DNA of 8,744 bases from Acidimicrobiia bacterium (GCA_026983855.1 JALSTE010000623.1:1-8744), one strand, 5' to 3'; positions 1 to 7,126 are shown, counted from the first letter of the stretch. Numbers and translations are program-made. Notes: generated by a model not told the origin, from the sequence alone.

Positions 1-1413
1 GCCCTGTCCCCGGCCCGCAAGGCGGCCGCAATCCCTCCGGTCGCCGCCATGAGAACCGACATCAACCTGCAGTCCGGCGGCATCCGACGGAGGACCGTCT
101 TCGGTGTGATCACCGGGGTCATCGGGCTACTGCTCTTGTTCCGCGGGGTCACGACCGACGGGGGTGCGGCCCAGCAACTCGTGAGCCTCGGAATCGGGGC
201 CCTCACCCTGTTCATCGCCGTGGCCTCCCTCAGCCCGCTGGTGGCCCGGCCGGTGGCCCTGGCCCTCGGCTCCCCCCTGCCCCTCCTGATGGGTACCCCC
301 GGCCAGCTGGCCCGCCAGAACGCCGCCCGCAGCCCCCGCCGAACCGCCTCCACCGCCTCGGCCCTGATGATCGGTATGGCCCTGGTGTCGATGGTGCTGG
401 TGGTGGGCACCTCGTTCAAGAAGTCATTCACCGACGTACTGGATCAGTCGGTGACCGCCGACTTCTTCGTCTCCACCGACGGCCAGCGCGGTTTCACCCC
501 CCAGGTGATCAGCGATCTCCAGAACCTGCCCGAGATCGACAGGGCGGGGGGATTCCGCTTCGGGCAGATGAGGGTGGCCGGCGATCTCAAGTCGGTCACC
601 AGCACCCCGGCGGGAATCCTGGGCCCGATCGTGAACCTGGATCTGGCCGAGGGTTCGTACTCCGATCTGGGGCCCGACAGCGTCCTGATCCACCGTGACC
701 CGGCCCGGGACCTGGGATTGGGGGTGGGTGACACCGTCGAAGCGGAGTTCCCCGACGGCCGGACCGTGAGTCTCAGGGTCGCCGGAGTCTTCGACGACGG
801 CAGCCTGCTCGGGAACTGGGTCATCGACGAGAGATTGTTCGAGATGCACTTCCCCCCCAGCCTGCAACTGGATGTGTTCGGGGGGGCCACGATCGCCCCG
901 GGGGTCGATCCCGAGGAGGCCACCGCCGCGGTCCGGACCGTGGCCGCCAGGTACCCCGAGGTGAAGATCGAGGACCGGGCCGAGTTCAAGAAGTCCCAGG
1001 AGGCCCAGATCGATCAGGCCCTGGTGACCGTCAACGCCCTGCTGGGTCTGGCCATCGTCATCGCGGTGCTGGGTATCGCCAACACCATGGCCCTCTCCGT
1101 GTTCGAGCGCACCCGGGAACTCGGATTGCTCAGGGCGGTGGGAATGACCTCGCGGCAGGTCCGACGCATGATCCGTTGGGAGGCGGCGGTGGTCGCCCTG
1201 TTCGGGGCCGTGCTCGGTACCGCCATAGGCGTCGTGTTCGGTTTCGTGGCCATCTCCGCCATGCCGGATTCGGTGATCAGTTCGGTCGGCGTCCCCATCC
1301 GCACCCTGGTGATCTTCCTGGTGCTGGCGGGAGTGGTGGGAATCCTGGCCGCGGCGGTCCCGGCCTGGAGAGCGGGCCGCATGAACGTTCTGGAGGCGAT
1401 CAGTGCCGACTGA
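1..1413 (+). CDS. ABC transporter permease, FtsX/MacB family (C-terminal part; 5' end outside window)
   Basis: This is the membrane subunit of an ABC transporter of the MacB/LolCE/FtsX superfamily, which usually couples to a separate ATPase; no ATPase is visible here. The reading frame is open from base 1, and the residues before the ATG at 49 (PARKAAAIPPVAAMR) match the normal end of a first FtsX domain, so that ATG is internal and the gene starts upstream. The visible order is: a hydrophobic pair at about 94-150 and 178-246; a cytoplasmic linker with RQNAARSPRRTA; a membrane segment at 358-411; a large extracytoplasmic MacB-like domain at about 412-1017; and a terminal FtsX domain with three membrane segments at about 1018-1101, 1177-1248 and 1306-1371. 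The hallmark FERTRELGLLRAVGMT lies between the first two of these three, and the protein ends with PAWRAGRMNVLEAISAD. About 470 residues are visible, fitting the second half of the roughly 850-residue actinobacterial permeases. The substrate cannot be told. Confidence 0.93.
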   Translation, partial: ALSPARKAAAIPPVAAMRTDINLQSGGIRRRTVFGVITGVIGLLLLFRGVTTDGGAAQQLVSLGIGALTLFIAVASLSPLVARPVALALGSPLPLLMGTPGQLARQNAARSPRRTASTASALMIGMALVSMVLVVGTSFKKSFTDVLDQSVTADFFVSTDGQRGFTPQVISDLQNLPEIDRAGGFRFGQMRVAGDLKSVTSTPAGILGPIVNLDLAEGSYSDLGPDSVLIHRDPARDLGLGVGDTVEAEFPDGRTVSLRVAGVFDDGSLLGNWVIDERLFEMHFPPSLQLDVFGGATIAPGVDPEEATAAVRTVAARYPEVKIEDRAEFKKSQEAQIDQALVTVNALLGLAIVIAVLGIANTMALSVFERTRELGLLRAVGMTSRQVRRMIRWEAAVVALFGAVLGTAIGVVFGFVAISAMPDSVISSVGVPIRTLVIFLVLAGVVGILAAAVPAWRAGRMNVLEAISAD

Positions 1414-1446
1414 CGGCTGTGGTGCACCCTCATCCGGTGGTCCCCG

Positions 1447-1839
1447 TTGAGACCCCGGGACATGGACGATCCCGTACGGGAATTCCTGAGGGACCGTCAC
1501 CTGGCGGCACTGACCCTGGTGGAACCCGACGGCCGGCCCCATGTGACCCCGGTGGGGTTCACCTGGGACCCCGAAGCGGAACTGGTGAGGATCATCACCT
1601 GGTCCGGTAGCCACAAGGCCCGTCTGCTGGCGCGAAACCCGGGCCTGGCCGCGGCGGTCTGTCAGGTGGACGGGGCCCGCTGGCTCACCCTGGAGGGACG
1701 GGCCGTGGTGACCGCCGACACCGACCGGTGCGCCACCGGTGTCGCCATGTACGCCCGCAGGTACTCACCTCCCACCGACCGGGGTACCGACCGCCGGGTG
1801 ATCGAGATCACCATTTCCCGCTGGATGGGAAGGGCCTGA
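1447..1839 (+). CDS. PPOX-family (F420/flavin-dependent, split-barrel) protein
   Basis: This is a 130-residue protein of the pyridoxamine 5'-phosphate oxidase-like split-barrel family. In actinobacteria many members bind the deazaflavin F420 and reduce or oxidise small molecules in the cytoplasm. The family pattern is clear: VREFLRDRHLAALTLVEPDG, then RPHVTPVGFTWD (the strand pair lining the cofactor site), then SHKARLLARNPGLAAAVC and WLTLEGRAVV. The tail YARRYSPPTDRGTDRRVIEI resembles the MSMEG_5819/OxyR-like subgroup, a tentative placement made by eye. The assumed start is TTG at 1447, preceded by GGTGG at 1436-1440 with a 6-base gap; ATG at 1462 would remove only five residues and is equally plausible. 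The gene follows the permease by 33 bases in the same frame with no intervening stop, so the two are probably co-transcribed, although a functional link is not obvious. The exact substrate and whether the cofactor is F420, FMN or heme-related cannot be decided here. Confidence 0.85.
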   Translation: MRPRDMDDPVREFLRDRHLAALTLVEPDGRPHVTPVGFTWDPEAELVRIITWSGSHKARLLARNPGLAAAVCQVDGARWLTLEGRAVVTADTDRCATGVAMYARRYSPPTDRGTDRRVIEITISRWMGRA

Positions 1840-1905
1840 GGCCCCTCACGTTGGGCCGGGCCCCGGTGACGGTGACCCATCCGGTCCGAGGGCAACCGAC
1901 CGGGA

Positions 1906-1935
1906 CCCCGATCCCTCCCTACCTGAGGGTCGGGC
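1906..1935. repeat. 30-base repeat, copy 1 (intact hairpin)
   Basis: This copy is identical at 29 of 30 positions to the copy at 1968-1997 and lies in the same orientation, offset by 62 bases. It folds into a 10-bp stem, pairing 1907-1917 with 1925-1934 around a 7-base loop (CCTACCT), with a single bulged T at 1912. Read on the minus strand it repeats the last codons and stop of lhr (Thr-Leu-Arg-stop), so it may be a duplicate of the lhr 3' tail or one member of a dispersed hairpin family. Confidence 0.8.
1907..1934. terminator. Candidate bidirectional terminator hairpin
   Basis: The intact stem-loop of repeat copy 1 lies 67 bases after the PPOX stop and 46 bases beyond the lhr stop, where a shared terminator of convergent genes would be expected. 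The stem is 10 bp, mostly G-C, with one bulge. No U-tract follows on either strand, so a classical intrinsic terminator is not shown. It could instead act as a 3'-end stabiliser. Confidence 0.4.
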
Positions 1936-1967
1936 GATTCATGCGACCCCCTTGGCGTCGTCGCAAG

Positions 1968-1997
1968 CCCCGATCCCTCCCTACCTGAGTGTCGGGC
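1968..1997. repeat. 30-base repeat, copy 2 (overlaps lhr stop codon)
   Basis: This second copy differs from the first only at 1990 (T instead of G). The change places C1976 opposite T1990 and breaks one pair in the middle of the stem, so this hairpin is weaker. The copy spans the lhr stop codon at 1981-1983 and encodes the final lhr residues. The 32 bases between the copies and the outer flanks are not alike, so the duplication is limited to this element. Confidence 0.8.
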
Positions 1998-4900
1998 CCC
2001 GGTACCCCCGGGCGAAGCCGTGGTCGTGGAGGATCTCGGCCAGGGGGTGGTCCCGGGCGTCGGCGCCGTCGATCCTCGCCACCTCCAGACTCCGGTAGTG
2101 ACCACCCGCCACCAGTTCCACCAGGGCCTCGGCCCAGCGGGTGTCGCCCCGGACCGATGGGAAGGTGACCAGGCTGCGCCCGGCGGGATCCACCAGAACC
2201 ATCGGCAGACCCCCGATGGTCACGATCACCGACCCCGCCCGGCGGGTGACCCGGGCCCCCGCCCCCTCGGGCCAGGGGACCACCGAACCCCAGGTCTGGG
2301 CCGGGTCGTTGACGGCCAGGGCCAGCACCTCACCGGCCCCGGGTGAATCCCGCCGACGCAGCAGATCAACGGCCCCGGGGGCCGCGAACTGGGCCCCTCC
2401 CAGATCCTCGACGAAGTAGCCGCGACGGAGCAGCCCCCGTTCCTCCATGGTCCGGAGCACCGGGTAGAGGGCGGAGAAGCCACCGGGGACGTCCTCCCCC
2501 GCCAGTGTCTCCCGGGTGACCAGGCCGTGGCGGGCCACCATCCGTCGGGCCAGCAGGTGCAGGTACTCGGTGTCGGACGTCTCCCCCGGGGACCACCGGA
2601 CCAGCGACCACCGACCCGCTACCTCCGGTGGCCCCGAGCGGGTCGGGCCTCTCGGACGGGACCCCCGTCGGCGACCGGCCGTCCGGGCCCCGCGCCCACC
2701 GGCGATCAGGCTTCTCAGTGGGGCGAGGGTGTCATTGGTCAGCGCCCCACGCCACACCAGATCCCAGAGGGCGTCAATGGCCTCACTCTCCTCGACGGCG
2801 CCCGAGGCCGACCGGATGTCGGGCCAGAACGAGGCCCCGTGGGATTCCAGGAAGCGCCGGATCCGCTCCCCCACCTCGGCCTCCGACCCGGTGCGGGAAC
2901 GCGGGGCCGGACGATTACGGGACCCTGGGGGCGGGACCGGGGAATCGCGGAAGTGGAAGACGACCCGAGCGTCCCGGGAACGGCCACCACCGCATCCGGT
3001 CCACACCACCCGACCCGAGGAGACGAGCGAGTCGAGATCAGATGGCCGATATCCCGAGACCCTGGCGGGGAGGATCAGCGACTCCAGCGAGGCCACGGGG
3101 AGGGGTCGTCCCTCCAGTCGTTCGATGACCGCCTCCAACGCCGGGGGTCCCGGGGAAGGGTCGTCCAGTCCCTGCCAGGCCACCGCGAAGCGGGCCAGAG
3201 CCCGGTGCTCCACCGGCTCGACCTCCCGACGGAGAATCTCCAGGGAACGCCGACGCAGTGTTCTCAGAACGTGGGTACCCACCCATTCGGTACTCTCCCC
3301 GCCGGGCCGGAAGGCGCCGGTGGTCATCCGCCCCCGGGACACGAGGTCCTCCAGGGCCGCGGTGACCTCCGCCGTGGAGAGTCCCAGTCTCCCGGCCGCC
3401 TCGGCCGCGGTGAACGGCCCGTGGGTCCGCGAGTACCGGACCAGACGGGCATCGGTCCCAGGTCCCTCCTTCGATTCACCGTGGAGTTCCCGGTCCACCG
3501 CCGCGGCCAGCCGCTGCTCTCCGGCCTCGTTCACCCTGACCACCCGACCCGACCCGACCAGGTCGTCCAGGTGGTCGGCGAGGGGGTGGACACTCCGCTC
3601 CGCCATCTCCGCCACCGTCAGGGGCCCCAGTTCCACCAGCAGGTCGACCAGCTCATCGGCGTCTCGTGCCCGCCAATCGGGGTGACGACGTTGCAGGCGC
3701 TCCTCGGTCTCAGCCAGCACCCCCGGGTCCAGAAGCCCCCTCAGCTCCTCGACTCCCATCAGATCGGCCAGGAGTTCGGGATCCAGGGTCAGGGCGACGG
3801 CCCGGCGCTCACCCAGGGGCGAATCCCCGTCGTATATGAAGTTCGCCGTCCAGTCGAACGACAGAGAGCGGGCCATGGGCGATGGACGTTCGGTGTCGGC
3901 CACCACCAGGCGAATCCGCCCCGAGCCGATACCCCCCAGGAGATCGGACAGACCGTTCACGTCGAACACGTCGGTGAGGCACTCCCGTGTCGTCTCCACC
4001 AGCATCGGGAACCGCGGAAACCGGGAGGCGACCTCGAGCAGTTCGGCCGCCCTCCGTCTCTGCTGCCAGAGTGGTGATCGACCTCCGGGTCGGTGTCGGG
4101 GCAGCAGGAGGGCCCGACCCGCCACCTCGCGGAACCGTGAGGCGAACATGGCGGTGGAGGGCAGATGGGCCACGAGCAGCTCCTCGAGTTCACCGGCCTC
4201 CACCACCAGCTCATCGACGGGCATGGCATCGCGCCCCCCGGGGAGACGGAAGATGATGCCGTCGTCGCTCCAGACGATGTCGGGGCGGACACCGAGGCTG
4301 TCTCCCAGCCGGGCCTCGATGGCCATCGCCCACGGGGCGTGGACCCGGGCCCCGAACGGGCTCAGAAGACAGACCTGCCAATCACCGAGCTGATCGGTGA
4401 ACCTCTCGACCACCACGGTCCGGTCGTCGGGAACGGCCCCGGTACTGGACCTCTGGTCGGCCAGGAATCGCAGCAGGTTCCGGGCCGCCCTCGGCTCGAG
4501 ACGATTCCTCGTACCCAGTTCCTCAATCACACCGTCGAGGTCCCCTGATGCCAGGGCACCGTCCACGTCAACGGGGAGGCGGGTCATGAGCCGCCGGGTG
4601 AACTCCCCCACCGCCCGACCGAGCTCCACGGGGCGTCCCGGTCCGTCTCCGTGCCAGAACGGCATTCTTCCCGGTCGCCCCGGTGCCGGGGTGACCACCA
4701 CCCTCTCGTGGGTAATCTCCTCGATCCTCCAGGTGGAGGCCCCCAGCAGGAATCTCTCGCCCACCCGACTCTCGTGGACCATCTCCTCGTCCAACTCTCC
4801 GACCCGCTTTCCGTCGGGCAGGAACACACCGAAGAGGCCCCGATCGGGAATGGTGCCCGGATTGGTGACCGCCACCCGCCCCGCCCCCCGACGGGTCCGT

Positions 4901-6423
4901 ACCCTCCCCCCGGCCCGATCCCACACGACACGGGCCCTCAGGCCTGAGAATTCGTCGGCCGGGTAGTGCCCGGCCAGCATCTCCAGTACCGCCTCCAGAC
5001 CCACCTCGGTGAGTTCACGGAACGGCGCCGCCCTCCGGATGACCCTCAGGAGATCCCCGGTGTCCCAGTCCTCGACCGCGACCATGGCCACCACCTGCTG
5101 GGCCAGCACGTCGAGGGGGTTCAGCGGATATCTGGTCTCCTCGATCCTCCCCTCCATCGCCCGTTCGGCCACCACGGCCGTCTCCAGAAGGTCGGAGCGG
5201 TGCTTGGGGAAGATCCGGCCCGAGCTGACCTCCCCGACTCCGTGTCCCGCCCTGCCGATCCGCTGGATGGCCGAGGACACCGATCCCGGTGACTCCACCT
5301 GGACGACGAGATCCACCTCCCCCATGTCGATTCCGAGTTCGAGGGAGCTGGTGGCCACCAGTCCCCTCAGCCGGCCGGACTTGAGACGGTCCTCCATCTC
5401 CAGGCGACGGGCCCGGCTGAGGGAACCGTGATGGGCGCCCACCAACTCCACTCCCTCCCCGGACCACCCCTCGTACTGATCTCCCCGATTCGGCATCTGG
5501 GCGTGGAGTTCGTTCAGCCGGCTGGCCAGGCGTTCCGCCAGCCTCCGGGCGTTCACGAAGATCAGCGTCGACCGGTGGCTCATCACCAGCTCCAGTAGCC
5601 GGGGCTGGATCGAGGGCCAGATGCTGGATCCCGGTCGGTCGTGGGCCGGGGTCCCCTCCTCACGGGGATCGGCGGGTAGCTCGGCCATGTCGTCCACGGG
5701 AACCTCGACCCTGATGTCGAGTCGCCGGGACTCACCGGTCTCGACGAGGGTCACCGGGCGTGGGGACCCGGAGTCGTCATGACCCGAGAGCAGGCGGGAC
5801 GTGACCTCCAGAGGACGCTGGGTGGCCGACAGCCCTATCCTCACCGGCCGGGTCCGGGCCACCTCCTCCAGTCGTTCCAGGGAGAGGGCCAGGTGGCTCC
5901 CCCTCTTGGTGGACGCCACGGCATGGATCTCATCGACAATCACCCATCTCACCGACCTCAGGGTCTGACGGGCCCTCGAGGTGAGCATCAGGTAGAGGGA
6001 CTCGGGGGTGGTGATGAGAATGTCGGGCGGCCGGGCAACCAACCTCCGACGCTCCGACGCCGGGGTGTCACCGGAGCGGACCCCGACCCGGATCTGATCG
6101 AATCGGTAACCGTCCCCGGCCCGCTCGGTGACGCCGCGGAGGGGCACGGTCAGGTTCTTCTCCACGTCCACCGCCAGGGCCTTCAACGGCGAGACGTAGA
6201 GCACCCGGCATCGCTCGGAGAGATCCGGGGTGGGTTCGGAGCCCAGCCGGTCGATCGCCCACAGGAAGGCGGCCAGGGTCTTTCCCGATCCGGTGGGGGC
6301 GGCGATGAGGGTGTCCGAACCGGCGGCTATCGCCCGCCAGCCTCCCTCCTGGGCCGGGGTCGGGCGGGCGAAGGTCTCTCCGAACCACTCCCGCGTCGGC
6401 GGGGAGAACAATCCCATCACCAC
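1981..6423 (-). CDS. lhr: ATP-dependent helicase Lhr (full-length, SF2)
   Basis: This is a large helicase of 1480 residues, close to the roughly 1500 of mycobacterial Lhr. Lhr is a 3'-5' single-strand DNA translocase that unwinds RNA:DNA and DNA duplexes and belongs to a DNA-damage response in mycobacteria. The helicase motifs are all intact: Walker A APTGSGKT (residues 42-49), SPLKAL (78-83), TTPESL (138-143), DEIH (164-167), SAT (199-201), TLIFVNARR (286-294), VATSSLELGIDMG (356-368) and QRIGRAGHG (387-395). The Lhr winged-helix/beta-barrel core follows, including LGASTWRIEEI around W565. RPLW-like SPLWQQRRRAAELLEVASRF and the ECLTDVFDV region come next. The C-terminal domains end in RGYFVEDLGGAQFAAPGAVD, a PWPEGAG strand and GFARGYRGPTLR, the usual Lhr end, so the protein is complete and not an Lhr-core form. 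The listed start is GTG at 6423; GTG at 6420 or ATG at 6417 is possible, and ATG 6417 (MGLFSPPTREWF) fits the family best. Two Pro/Arg-rich linkers at about residues 1160-1184 and 1242-1266 are probably disordered. Confidence 0.96.
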   Translation of the reverse strand: MVMGLFSPPTREWFGETFARPTPAQEGGWRAIAAGSDTLIAAPTGSGKTLAAFLWAIDRLGSEPTPDLSERCRVLYVSPLKALAVDVEKNLTVPLRGVTERAGDGYRFDQIRVGVRSGDTPASERRRLVARPPDILITTPESLYLMLTSRARQTLRSVRWVIVDEIHAVASTKRGSHLALSLERLEEVARTRPVRIGLSATQRPLEVTSRLLSGHDDSGSPRPVTLVETGESRRLDIRVEVPVDDMAELPADPREEGTPAHDRPGSSIWPSIQPRLLELVMSHRSTLIFVNARRLAERLASRLNELHAQMPNRGDQYEGWSGEGVELVGAHHGSLSRARRLEMEDRLKSGRLRGLVATSSLELGIDMGEVDLVVQVESPGSVSSAIQRIGRAGHGVGEVSSGRIFPKHRSDLLETAVVAERAMEGRIEETRYPLNPLDVLAQQVVAMVAVEDWDTGDLLRVIRRAAPFRELTEVGLEAVLEMLAGHYPADEFSGLRARVVWDRAGGRVRTRRGAGRVAVTNPGTIPDRGLFGVFLPDGKRVGELDEEMVHESRVGERFLLGASTWRIEEITHERVVVTPAPGRPGRMPFWHGDGPGRPVELGRAVGEFTRRLMTRLPVDVDGALASGDLDGVIEELGTRNRLEPRAARNLLRFLADQRSSTGAVPDDRTVVVERFTDQLGDWQVCLLSPFGARVHAPWAMAIEARLGDSLGVRPDIVWSDDGIIFRLPGGRDAMPVDELVVEAGELEELLVAHLPSTAMFASRFREVAGRALLLPRHRPGGRSPLWQQRRRAAELLEVASRFPRFPMLVETTRECLTDVFDVNGLSDLLGGIGSGRIRLVVADTERPSPMARSLSFDWTANFIYDGDSPLGERRAVALTLDPELLADLMGVEELRGLLDPGVLAETEERLQRRHPDWRARDADELVDLLVELGPLTVAEMAERSVHPLADHLDDLVGSGRVVRVNEAGEQRLAAAVDRELHGESKEGPGTDARLVRYSRTHGPFTAAEAAGRLGLSTAEVTAALEDLVSRGRMTTGAFRPGGESTEWVGTHVLRTLRRRSLEILRREVEPVEHRALARFAVAWQGLDDPSPGPPALEAVIERLEGRPLPVASLESLILPARVSGYRPSDLDSLVSSGRVVWTGCGGGRSRDARVVFHFRDSPVPPPGSRNRPAPRSRTGSEAEVGERIRRFLESHGASFWPDIRSASGAVEESEAIDALWDLVWRGALTNDTLAPLRSLIAGGRGARTAGRRRGSRPRGPTRSGPPEVAGRWSLVRWSPGETSDTEYLHLLARRMVARHGLVTRETLAGEDVPGGFSALYPVLRTMEERGLLRRGYFVEDLGGAQFAAPGAVDLLRRRDSPGAGEVLALAVNDPAQTWGSVVPWPEGAGARVTRRAGSVIVTIGGLPMVLVDPAGRSLVTFPSVRGDTRWAEALVELVAGGHYRSLEVARIDGADARDHPLAEILHDHGFARGYRGPTLR

Positions 6424-6501
6424 CCCGCCGACGCTACCGCCCGACCGGGTCCCACCCTCCCGGGGTCAGGGGGACCAACCCCACGGGGAACACGGGTGGC
6501 G
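6424..6501. other. Short gap between DUF5335-like gene and lhr, with a hairpin
   Basis: This 78-base gap on the minus-strand path leads into lhr. It contains an inverted repeat, GGTCCC (6448-6453) with GGGACC (6471-6476). ACCC (6454-6457) can pair further with GGGT (6463-6466), leaving a 4-base bulge. The stem could weakly terminate the upstream transcript or sit in the lhr leader. The bases just before the lhr start are G-rich (GGGG five bases before the ATG at 6417), a modest ribosome binding site. No core promoter was recognised. Confidence 0.35.
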
Positions 6502-6858
6502 CTACTCGGCCGGGAGCTCCGGTACCGGCTGAAGCTCCACGATGGTCACGTTCTCCGGCCCCTGGATCCGGATCGAGCCGACCTCGTTGGGAGCCGGTGG
6601 ATCGGCCTCGATGGAGGTGGGATGAGCCACCAGGTGCCTCAGGCCGATCTCACGGGAATCACCCGCCTCCAGCAGTTCTACGATCACCGCGTCGTCCTCG
6701 TCGTCGTACTCGATCGTGAACAACGGGAGGTGATCCGCCTCGTGCTGATCCCCGTAGTCGGGATCGAGCAGCTCGAGCGTCACCGACCATCCGGCCCGGA
6801 ACTCGGTCACGTCATCGAGAAACTTCTTCCACGCCGCCTTCGGGATCTCTTCGTTCAT
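6502..6858 (-). CDS. Small acidic DUF5335-like protein
   Basis: This is a 118-residue cytoplasmic protein of unknown function with no signal peptide or membrane segment. Its opening MNEEIPKAAWKKFLDDVTEF, the following GWSVTLELLDPDYGDQ and the DLP-like HLPLFTI segment resemble proteins of the DUF5335 family. This match is by eye and only moderately certain. The protein is strongly acidic, with about 28 Asp/Glu against 7 Lys/Arg, and has a DDEDD cluster near the middle. The start at 6858 is fixed by a near-perfect Shine-Dalgarno, AGGAGGT, eight bases upstream. The frame stays open further upstream to 7017, but those residues (rich in Arg, Gly, Thr and Gln) look like translated leader and lie before the ribosome binding site. 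The gene sits between helD and lhr on the same strand, 268 bases from the first and 78 from the second, so co-transcription with lhr is possible. No catalytic motif is visible. Confidence 0.85.
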   Translation of the reverse strand: MNEEIPKAAWKKFLDDVTEFRAGWSVTLELLDPDYGDQHEADHLPLFTIEYDDEDDAVIVELLEAGDSREIGLRHLVAHPTSIEADPPAPNEVGSIRIQGPENVTIVELQPVPELPAE

Positions 6859-6866
6859 CGGACCCG

Positions 6867-6873
6867 ACCTCCT
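6867..6873 (-). promoter_or_regulatory. Strong Shine-Dalgarno of the DUF5335-like gene
   Basis: On the minus strand this reads AGGAGGT, nearly the full anti-16S complement, followed by an 8-base spacer and the ATG at 6858. It is the strongest ribosome binding site I noticed in the window. It decides the start in favour of 6858 over the longer open frame reaching 7017. Confidence 0.85.
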
Positions 6874-6939
6874 CTGTTTCTGCTGTGTGTGCTGCCTGTG
6901 CTCGGTGTCTGTGTTGCGTCCGTCTGCTCCGTGTGCGGT
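6868..6939 (-). promoter_or_regulatory. U-free presumed 5' leader of the DUF5335-like gene
   Basis: Over 72 consecutive bases the plus strand has no A, so a minus-strand transcript would contain no U. The stretch is rich in ACA, CAG and CAC and runs straight into the Shine-Dalgarno. A leader without U and rich in CA would be largely unstructured, which favours ribosome loading. That it is transcribed is an inference from its position; no start site or core promoter could be identified. Confidence 0.5.
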
Positions 6940-6964
6940 ACCGAATCTCCCCGAGCCGGTACCG
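6936..6964. promoter_or_regulatory. Paired CGGTACCG palindromes, candidate operator
   Basis: Two perfect 8-base palindromes, CGGTACCG at 6936-6943 and 6957-6964, are separated by 13 bases and are 21 bases apart centre to centre, about two helical turns. They lie at the upstream edge of the U-free leader, where a promoter for the DUF5335-like gene would be expected. The same 8-mer also appears inside coding DNA at 6519-6526 and 8620-8627, so it is not unique to this site and the operator reading is tentative. Confidence 0.3.
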
Positions 6965-7126
6965 TCCACATTTCGATCAACGACCGGTCGCCTCCCGGGA
7001 TTCCCGAACCGGACCATCTCCCGTGGGAAACCGGATCGGCCACCACCTCATTGTCGTCCCCGGAACCACCCCCGCCCAGAGCCCAAGGTCCCGCCCGGCC
7101 CCGGATACCCGATACCCACCCTGTGA

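Larger units (their letters stand above)
1840..1980. other. Convergent intergenic region between PPOX gene and lhr
   Basis: This 141-base gap separates two genes that end towards each other. No gene is visible in it. It holds a short inverted repeat, CCGGTC (1881-1886) with GACCGG (1898-1903) around an 11-base loop, and then a duplicated 30-base hairpin element described separately. There is no T-rich tract typical of an intrinsic terminator, which is common in GC-rich actinobacteria. The most likely role is transcription termination from both sides. Confidence 0.6.
6859..7126. other. 268-base gap between helD-like gene and DUF5335-like gene
   Basis: Apart from the leader, ribosome binding site and paired palindromes described separately, this gap shows a small tandem GATACCC repeat (7104-7117) just after the helD stop. 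I see no convincing intrinsic terminator for the helD-like gene and no confident sigma-factor promoter. TTGATC at 6975-6980 on the minus strand resembles a -35 box but has no partner at a normal distance. None of the open frames crossing the gap has the composition or a ribosome binding site expected of a gene. Confidence 0.5.

Noticed and set aside
49..51. ATG as the start of the permease
   Set aside because: The 16 codons before it continue a typical FtsX-domain ending in frame, so the gene begins before the window.
852..886. C7 run (852-858) and G7 run (880-886) as a phase-variable switch in the permease
   Set aside because: Both are in frame and encode ordinary residues; such runs are expected at this base composition, and there is no broken frame nearby.
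424..1614. 396-codon open frame on the minus strand across the permease and PPOX genes
   Set aside because: It is a GC-driven shadow: low-complexity His/Gly/Asp-rich translation with no domain, lying antisense to two clear genes.
2527..4077. 516-codon open frame on the plus strand antisense to lhr
   Set aside because: Its translation is Gly/Pro/Arg/His-rich with no recognisable motif, and the opposite strand carries a complete Lhr in a consistent frame.
6859..7017. Upstream extension of the DUF5335-like gene adding 53 residues
   Set aside because: The added residues are basic and low-complexity, unlike the acidic body, and the near-perfect Shine-Dalgarno points to the internal ATG at 6858.
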